DNA from: an uncultured Prevotellaceae bacterium
GTDB lineage: Bacteria; Bacteroidota; Bacteroidia; Bacteroidales; Bacteroidaceae
DNA: 36,991 bases
Direction of reading: 5' to 3'
Assembly: GCA_946406555.1 (NCBI GenBank)
Contig: CAMJLB010000016.1
Coordinates: 1-36,991, forward strand
Shown here: piece by piece, positions 32,485-36,991 of the stretch
How positions within the stretch are numbered: position 1 is the first letter of the stretch
How the letters are laid out: each line of letters begins with the position of its first letter
Translations under genes and position numbers: made by a program
Notes under the pieces: generated by a model
What the model was told of the DNA's origin: nothing
What the model saw: the letters and a program-made list of their open reading frames with translations, nothing else
Database searches by the model: none

Positions 32485-33489
32485 CTATTTCTTTTTAACT
32501 GGTTCCACAGTATAGCCCTCGCGCCGCAGCATGGCAATGAGCGATTCGCTGCCCATCAGGTGGCGGCATCCTACGGCAACCATACAAGAGGCGTCGGTGA
32601 TATTTTTCATAATGACAGGAATCCACTTTACATTCCGGTCATACTGGATTTCGTGGTCGTTGTCGTCCTCCGATTCCGCACCGGCTACAAATCCGGCCTT
32701 ATTCAAATACTGCCACATCATGCAGGTGTCGTTCTGCAAATAGACATTGGCAAATGCTTGAAAATAACTATTCACACTGTCATTGTTAATGACGTAATGC
32801 ACAATTTTATAAAGGCTCTTGACCTGCTCCTTCATCGACATCGTGTCGATAACCGACGTATCAAAAATCTTTGAAAGCAGCGAGTTGCCTATCTCGTCGC
32901 GCTCCTCCACATATCGCGGTTCAATGCCGCGCTTGACCGTTTCCTGCTTAAGTATAACGTCTAACGGGGTGCCCCGCCTTATGCCAACCATGTATAAACG
33001 CATACGGGTCAACCAGTAGCGTGGGTTCTTTTTCCAATACTCCGGGTCTTTCATCTGATAGTATAGGAACTTGTTGACCTCGTTGAAATGCGCCACGGTG
33101 TCGAAGAGTGGCTTGTAATATGTTCCCTCCGGCATCATATACTCCGCTCCTGGATGCTTCAGTTTCTTCATGGTGTTCTCCACTTCGGAGATGATTGCAA
33201 CCGAGTCGGCCTTGGAAATCTCTGTGTTCATGCCCCCTTCGAAAAGCACTGCCTTCACGTTGTTCAACGCGTCGTCCAGACCGCTGATGCCGAGTAGCTC
33301 CTCGCTAGTGAAGTTGTGTCCTTCGCCGTGGCAGGTGCCGAAAAGATACGACTTCTGCTGAAGCCCGTTGCCGCTGATAGTCCACAGCCAGCCGGGATTA
33401 GTCCCTTCAGCATCCTTTGCGCCCTGTGCTGTCACCGTCAGCGAAACGCAGGCGGTCAACACAGTGAGGATGAATAATTGTTTGTTCAT
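32485..33489 (-). CDS. TraB/GumN family protein
   Basis: The 334-residue protein has a signal peptide (ending VTAQ) and the TraB/GumN pattern. YLFGTCHGEGH (about residue 48) and CMVAVGCRHLMGSESLIAMLRREGYTV near the C-terminus are the two conserved motifs, with GxxH at each end. The family is related to Tiki proteases, whose His and Glu residues bind metal, so it could be a periplasmic metalloprotease. The exact function of bacterial members is unknown. It is followed at six bases by the truncated membrane-gene copy 1. Confidence 0.88.
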   Translation of the reverse strand: MNKQLFILTVLTACVSLTVTAQGAKDAEGTNPGWLWTISGNGLQQKSYLFGTCHGEGHNFTSEELLGISGLDDALNNVKAVLFEGGMNTEISKADSVAIISEVENTMKKLKHPGAEYMMPEGTYYKPLFDTVAHFNEVNKFLYYQMKDPEYWKKNPRYWLTRMRLYMVGIRRGTPLDVILKQETVKRGIEPRYVEERDEIGNSLLSKIFDTSVIDTMSMKEQVKSLYKIVHYVINNDSVNSYFQAFANVYLQNDTCMMWQYLNKAGFVAGAESEDDNDHEIQYDRNVKWIPVIMKNITDASCMVAVGCRHLMGSESLIAMLRREGYTVEPVKKK

Positions 33490-33525
33490 GTCAAGTCTGT
33501 TTGTTGTTGGTTGCTGCTTCCTTGG

Positions 33526-33768
33526 TTATTGTGAAAGAGTCGCATTCACACACCCTTCCCCATTCTCTTTATATTCCAACATCAGTTCGTCTGCCAGATA
33601 TTCATCGCTACGGCAGTGCATGTCTGCCACCCCTTCACTGATTAACTGATACGTGTCGGAATCATAGAAGAACGAAAGGGCATCTTCCTGCGACAGCCCA
33701 GACTCTTGTGCGAAGATTGCTACAATCCTTGCATATTTCATTTGAAGTATTGTCTTGTTTGCCTCCAT
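33526..33768 (-). CDS. DUF3791 family protein
   Basis: The 80-residue protein starts at the ATG at 33768. It has the DUF3791 pattern: ILQMKYARIVAIFAQESGLSQEDALSFFYDSDTYQLISEGVADMH, then an acidic helix. In other genomes DUF3791 genes lie beside DUF3990 genes, suggesting a toxin-antitoxin-like pair. No DUF3990 gene is present here, so this may be an orphan. The upstream open frame (to 33951) runs through the truncated membrane-gene copy 2 and is not part of it. Confidence 0.8.
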   Translation of the reverse strand: MEANKTILQMKYARIVAIFAQESGLSQEDALSFFYDSDTYQLISEGVADMHCRSDEYLADELMLEYKENGEGCVNATLSQ

Positions 33769-33860
33769 ATACTTACACCTTTTCTGCTTTGACAAAATGA
33801 AGATGGCGTTCGAGCATCTGACCATTGACGATACACAGCTGATGATTCGGCCATCGAGAA

Positions 33861-33941
33861 GCCTGCAACTGCAAAAGCGAGACTTGCCACAATAAGAAGT
33901 AGCATCCTCCAAGGGGAATGATAGATTCTGATTTCTTCCAT
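33861..33941 (-). pseudogene. 5' fragment of the same membrane-protein gene (copy 2)
   Basis: The frame starts at an ATG at 33941 (MEEIRIYHSPWRM, then a hydrophobic stretch to AVAG). It then continues with unrelated, poorly hydrophobic sequence up to 33738, in a frame overlapping the DUF3791 start. It is homologous to 32398-32478. It starts six bases after the stop of the secreted gene at 33948-34763, the same spacing as copy 1. Confidence 0.6.
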
Positions 33942-33947
33942 AGGACA

Positions 33948-34763
33948 TCACCTGCGATTACCAACGTACTGGCTGGCAATATGGCTTAACGGTGTAGAGC
34001 CATCCGTGACGCGCTCCAAGATCATCCAGTCCGTGCGGAAATCTACGCGGTCCTCAATGGCGACGCGATTCTTCGACAGCCACTTTATCTGATATGTCTT
34101 GCCAGCCGACTTGTAGGCTTTCTTGCCATCGAACTCAATTTTGTCCACGCCTCCGCCACGGCAGAAAACGGTAGTCAGGTCTTGCGGAGTAAAAACCATG
34201 AAGCTGTTGAAATATCTGCTCGTCGGGTATTTCTCATGCAGTTTTGGCAGTTCCTTCTTTACGTCACGCAGCTCGTCCACATAGCCGATGAATCGCCAAG
34301 TACCAGTCAGCGGGTTGTTTGCGGCCACCTCTGCCGTTCCAGTAAGCGCATTGAAAAACGCCTTGCTCATCTCCGTGTACTTTCCCGACTCATATTTTTC
34401 TGTACACCAGTCGTTATTGGGGAAATGAATGTGATTGGGATAGGTGCTCCACCACTTCAACTTGAACTGTTCGCTGTTGCTGTCGTAGATGAGCGGACTC
34501 TTGTCACCCTCCGACTTAGGTTGCTCGCCAGTGTAGTTGAAAACCTGATGGTCGTTGTCACTTATGCTGAATCTGTTGCCCTGTTCACTCACCATGAGCG
34601 TCACGCTGTCGGTGCAGATTTTATACTGCTCAAAGGGGGCTTTCACCTCACCCACCTTACCCGTGAGAGTCGTCATCTTGTAGATTCCACGAGGATTCTC
34701 AGTTTGCGCTGTCGCCCCCATTGTCAGGGTAGCCAGCAGCATAGTCACAATTGCTTGTGTCAT
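33948..34763 (-). CDS. Secreted protein of unknown function, two beta-rich domains
   Basis: The 271-residue protein has a signal peptide (residues 1-20, ending GATAQ). Two similar-looking lipocalin-type halves follow: residues 21-140 (RGIYKMTTLTGK...WWSTYPNHIHF) and 150-265 (PLTGTWRFIGYVDELRDVKKEL...MILERV). The GTW-like start of the second half is typical of small lipocalin-like proteins (DUF4488-type). I do not recognise a catalytic motif. It precedes the truncated membrane-gene copy 2 by six bases. Confidence 0.7.
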   Translation of the reverse strand: MTQAIVTMLLATLTMGATAQTENPRGIYKMTTLTGKVGEVKAPFEQYKICTDSVTLMVSEQGNRFSISDNDHQVFNYTGEQPKSEGDKSPLIYDSNSEQFKLKWWSTYPNHIHFPNNDWCTEKYESGKYTEMSKAFFNALTGTAEVAANNPLTGTWRFIGYVDELRDVKKELPKLHEKYPTSRYFNSFMVFTPQDLTTVFCRGGGVDKIEFDGKKAYKSAGKTYQIKWLSKNRVAIEDRVDFRTDWMILERVTDGSTPLSHIASQYVGNRR

Positions 34764-34801
34764 TTTTTTGGTGTTTGGTTAATGTTATTGTTTCTGTTCT
34801 C

Positions 34802-34925
34802 AACGAAAAAGGCGCAGACATTCGCCATACGACCCTCGGCTCACCACAAGCCACACATAAATACGGGGAAATCTGCGCCCTTAGTTGGGGCAGTCCCAAT
34901 AATATGTGTTTGCTCTTTCTCGTGG
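34802..34925. other. Nested palindromic element in the 34764-35120 gap
   Basis: GGCGCAGA (34811-34818) is complementary to 34872-34879, and TTGGG (34885-34889) pairs with CCCAA (34895-34899). ACACATA near 34853 pairs with TATGTGT at 34903-34909. On the minus strand, GGGCGCAGA...TCTGCGCC is followed by TTTTTCG, like a terminator. A related but diverged stretch (ACACATAAA, then a G-run) lies near 35030. There is no gene in 34764-35120. The region could encode a small RNA or a leader of the secreted protein gene. Confidence 0.5.
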
Positions 34926-35096
34926 TGGTGATTGTGAGACTATTGAGCAATATGTCTTTGCGTTCCTTTCGGATAGCGAGGGCAAAATTACACAAAATCC
35001 TTTGAATAACATGCTTGGAACTGCCAAAAACACATAAAAGAGGGTTGATTTGTGCATTATTCTGGCATCAGTTGCTCAAAATGAAAGGAAAAGAAG

Positions 35097-35104
35097 TAAT
35101 TTTG
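35097..35104 (+). promoter_or_regulatory. -7 box (TAATTTTG) of the AraC-type regulator gene
   Basis: TAATTTTG lies 16 bases before the ATG at 35121. A TTG at 35072-35074 is 22 bases upstream, a weak -33 candidate. Confidence 0.5.
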
Positions 35105-35120
35105 TGCTCAGATTACGAAT

Positions 35121-35966
35121 ATGAACGTTATGAGCAGCATCGACTTCTTACAGATAGGCCACGGGCAGCAAAGCGATGCCCGCATGGTGGTGGAGAGAGG
35201 CGTGACCGACAGCCAGCGCATTGAGCCGGCTGCGGTTCACCGCCATCTGTTCTATGCCGTCTATTGGATTCACGAGGGCCGGGGCATCCACTCCATCGAC
35301 TTCTGCGGCTATGAGATACGGCCCGACCGTGTGTTCCTCGTGCGCCCTGAGCAGGTGCATGTCATGCGGCCGGAGGGCATGATGCGCTATTCCGCCATCC
35401 AGTTCACCGAGGAATACGCCCATCTCTTCACCTCGACGGACACGCTGCCCACGGTTGCCGACCTCACCGACCTGTCAGCCCTACAGCGTATGGAGGTGCT
35501 CTTCCGCCAGATGGACGAAGAAAACACCGGCAATCGCCCGGCCAAGATGAACATGCTGCAAGGCGAAGTATTCCTGCTGCTGACCGAACTGAGCCGATCG
35601 AGCGGTGCCACTCGTGATGTACAGCCATTGCCGGAGGTGCTGACGCAGTACCGGCAGTTGATTGAGTGTCATTTCAGCGAGAAGCATCAGGTGGCAGAAT
35701 ATGCCAGCCAGTTGGGCATCTCGCCCAACTACCTGAACGTCTTGTGCCGCAAGCATCTCGGTCTGTCAGCACTACGTATGATAGACAGTCGAATCGTTTT
35801 GGAAATCAAACGCTTGTTGATGGAAAACGAGAAGACTATATCGCAGATTGCCTACGGCCTCGGCTTCTACGAACTCTCCTATTTCTCCCGTTTCTTCCGC
35901 CGCATGGAAGGCGTGTCGCCCGCCGAGTTCCGCGAGCGCGTCACTTTTTCCGGCAAATCGCAATAA
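35121..35966 (+). CDS. AraC-type transcriptional regulator with cupin-like sensor
   Basis: The 281-residue protein has an AraC-type beta-barrel (cupin) N-terminal half with RPDRVFLVRPEQVHVM. The C-terminal half has two helix-turn-helix motifs, QVAEYASQLGISPNYLNVLCRK and ISQIAYGLGFYELSYFSRFFRR, then MEGVSPAEFR. This is a soluble AraC regulator, unlike the membrane type at 8336-9457. Its ligand is unknown. The toxin-antitoxin pair starts 51 bases after the stop with its own promoter. Confidence 0.9.
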   Translation: MNVMSSIDFLQIGHGQQSDARMVVERGVTDSQRIEPAAVHRHLFYAVYWIHEGRGIHSIDFCGYEIRPDRVFLVRPEQVHVMRPEGMMRYSAIQFTEEYAHLFTSTDTLPTVADLTDLSALQRMEVLFRQMDEENTGNRPAKMNMLQGEVFLLLTELSRSSGATRDVQPLPEVLTQYRQLIECHFSEKHQVAEYASQLGISPNYLNVLCRKHLGLSALRMIDSRIVLEIKRLLMENEKTISQIAYGLGFYELSYFSRFFRRMEGVSPAEFRERVTFSGKSQ

Positions 35967-35983
35967 GTTTGCGAAAAAAATTG

Positions 35984-35991
35984 TATCTTTG
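35984..35991 (+). promoter_or_regulatory. -7 box (TATCTTTG) of the mntA-hepT pair
   Basis: TATCTTTG lies 26 bases before the ATG at 36018. TTTG at 35968-35971 is too near (12 bases) to be a normal -33 element. Confidence 0.5.
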
Positions 35992-36017
35992 TCGCCAGAT
36001 ACTAAAACGATACGCTT

Positions 36018-36320
36018 ATGAGTACACAGATGATGCAGCAGACGATAGCCAACTATTTCAAGACTCAGCCAGTCCTGAAGGCATGGCTCTTCGGCTCCTT
36101 CGCCCGAGGCGAGGAGACACCGCGGAGTGACGTCGACATTCTTTTCGTGCCCGACTATTCCGGCAAGCCCTTCACGCTCTTCACACATGGCGGCATGCTG
36201 ATGGACCTGCAAGAACTGCTTGGCCGTAATGTCGATTTGGTGGTGGAGGGCACTCTCCGTCCTTACGCCGCAGAAACAGCCAACCGTGATAAAATCTTAA
36301 TCTATGAGAGAAAGAGCTAG
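36018..36320 (+). CDS. mntA: MntA-like nucleotidyltransferase antitoxin (MNT)
   Basis: The 100-residue protein has the minimal nucleotidyltransferase motif GSFARGE with SDVDI (Asp38, Asp40) and a third Asp in NVDLVVE (Asp73). These proteins add AMP to the partner HEPN toxin and so neutralise it. All catalytic residues are present. The stop codon overlaps the start of the HepT gene by 17 bases, so the two are translated together, with the antitoxin first. Confidence 0.9.
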   Translation: MSTQMMQQTIANYFKTQPVLKAWLFGSFARGEETPRSDVDILFVPDYSGKPFTLFTHGGMLMDLQELLGRNVDLVVEGTLRPYAAETANRDKILIYERKS

Positions 36321-36801
36321 GGATAAAGGACGATTGGAGGACATCATCGAGTACTCCGACAATGTGACGATGCTCATCGAAGGCTATTCCTTTGAGAAAC
36401 TTTTGGCAGACAAGCGCACCTACTATTCCGTGATGAAGAATGTTGAGGTAGTTGGCGAGGCTGCCTATATGCTTACGAAAGCCTTCAAGAAGGGACATCC
36501 TGCCACACCGTGGAAATTCGTGCAAGGCATGCGCCACGTCTTGGTTCACGACTATGCCACCATCGACGACAGAGAACTTTACAATACTGCCGTAAACGAC
36601 ATTCCCATATTAAAGGAACAGGTGCAGCGCTATCTCGCCGAGACCGACTGGGACGAATGGCAGACCCTTCCTGACGAATTCGACGATGCCAACATAGAGG
36701 ACATCGTAAAGGCTGCGCGCAGCATGAAAGCCGACGGTATGAACGTGGAAAAGATTGTGAAGTACACAGGTCTGACAGCAGAAGAAATCGAAGGGCTATA
36801 A
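36304..36801 (+). CDS. hepT: HepT-like HEPN ribonuclease toxin with a C-terminal extension
   Basis: The 165-residue protein has the HEPN signature RHVLVHDY (Arg77, His82, Tyr84; RX4HXY) of HepT/DUF86 toxins. HEPN toxins cleave RNA; in MntA/HepT pairs the Tyr is adenylylated by the antitoxin. Residues 1-115 cover the usual HepT length. About 45 further residues (ANIEDIVKAARSMKADGMNVEKIVKYTGLTAEEIEGL) form a helical extension like the ending of other mobile or toxin proteins, where it is often taken as a helix-turn-helix or dimerisation piece. The extension is unusual for HepT. Confidence 0.88.
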   Translation: MRERARDKGRLEDIIEYSDNVTMLIEGYSFEKLLADKRTYYSVMKNVEVVGEAAYMLTKAFKKGHPATPWKFVQGMRHVLVHDYATIDDRELYNTAVNDIPILKEQVQRYLAETDWDEWQTLPDEFDDANIEDIVKAARSMKADGMNVEKIVKYTGLTAEEIEGL

Positions 36802-36814
36802 TGGTAGAGAAACA

Positions 36815-36863
36815 ACGAGCGGGAAACCGAGACCGACGGATGTCGGCGCGGCTTCCCGCTCGT
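36815..36863 (+). terminator. Stem-loop after hepT
   Basis: ACGAGCGGGAA (36815-36825) pairs perfectly with 36853-36863, with a smaller internal stem (CCGAC/GTCGG). No T-run follows, so termination is not certain. From 36864 to the window end there is no gene; one hairpin (CCCCG/CGGGG, 36925-36939) is visible. Confidence 0.6.
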
Positions 36864-36991
36864 TCATTATCTAAGTAAAATCAACAAACCTATTTCCACA
36901 ATTCCCCTGCATTTCAAACTGCATCCCCGCCAAACGGGGAAACGGCGGACTCCGAGCTTGCTCGCCTGAGCACCAACGGAGCGCAAGAAGC

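Overview
The window reads as chromosomal DNA of a Bacteroidales bacterium, most likely Prevotella or a close relative. Promoters have the Bacteroidetes form (TTTG, a 19-22 base gap, then TAnnTTTG), Shine-Dalgarno sequences are weak, and lineage-typical families are present: DUF6057, DUF4153, DUF4827, DUF3791, TlpA/DUF4369 lipoproteins and secreted proteins ending in a GLYI...K motif. No rRNA, tRNA, CRISPR array or intact insertion sequence was seen.

Layout. 1-444 is the end of an OmpA-type protein. 573-5079 is a rightward cluster: GH43-like secreted glycosidase, DUF6057 membrane protein, and a beta-propeller lipoprotein with a CxxCH motif. 5181-7742 holds a DUF4153 membrane protein, a stand-alone LytTR regulator and a membrane-anchored NAGPA-like protein. 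7747-10515 runs left: an Sfp-type phosphopantetheinyl transferase, a membrane AraC-type regulator, and a YqiA-like hydrolase with an inactive-looking HAD-like tail. 10634-13233 runs right: a stand-alone laminin/ConA-like secreted protein, aquaporin and class II fructose-bisphosphate aldolase. queF (leftward) sits behind a preQ1-I riboswitch, followed by a small thioredoxin-like protein and a block of nested inverted and tandem repeats (14931-15156).

15177-21325 runs left: a small Asp-rich-tail protein, a mosaic secreted protein, an MBL-fold hydrolase, rsmG, a TlpA/DUF4369 lipoprotein, prs and a ThiE/TenI-like protein. holA runs right, followed by a 720-base AT-rich island rich in TGTAA motifs and an XRE regulator. 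23905-26881 is a leftward operon: DUF4827 lipoprotein, glmM and a TPR-like protein.

The most unusual part is 27215-32138, a leftward two-gene operon under a near-consensus promoter. The first gene is an NRPS-like protein with order adenylation - carrier - terminal condensation domain. The second is a MATE transporter fused to an RsbW/SpoIIAB-like (HATPase_c_2) ATPase domain. Together they suggest synthesis of a small acyl conjugate and its export, with a switch-type kinase domain tied to the exporter. The Sfp-type transferase at 7747-8304 is a plausible activator of the carrier domain.

The right end (32395-36801) is a decaying or accessory area. It has a TraB/GumN protein, a DUF3791 protein, a secreted protein of unknown function, two copies of the 5' end of one membrane-protein gene, an AraC regulator, and an MntA/HepT (MNT/HEPN) toxin-antitoxin pair.
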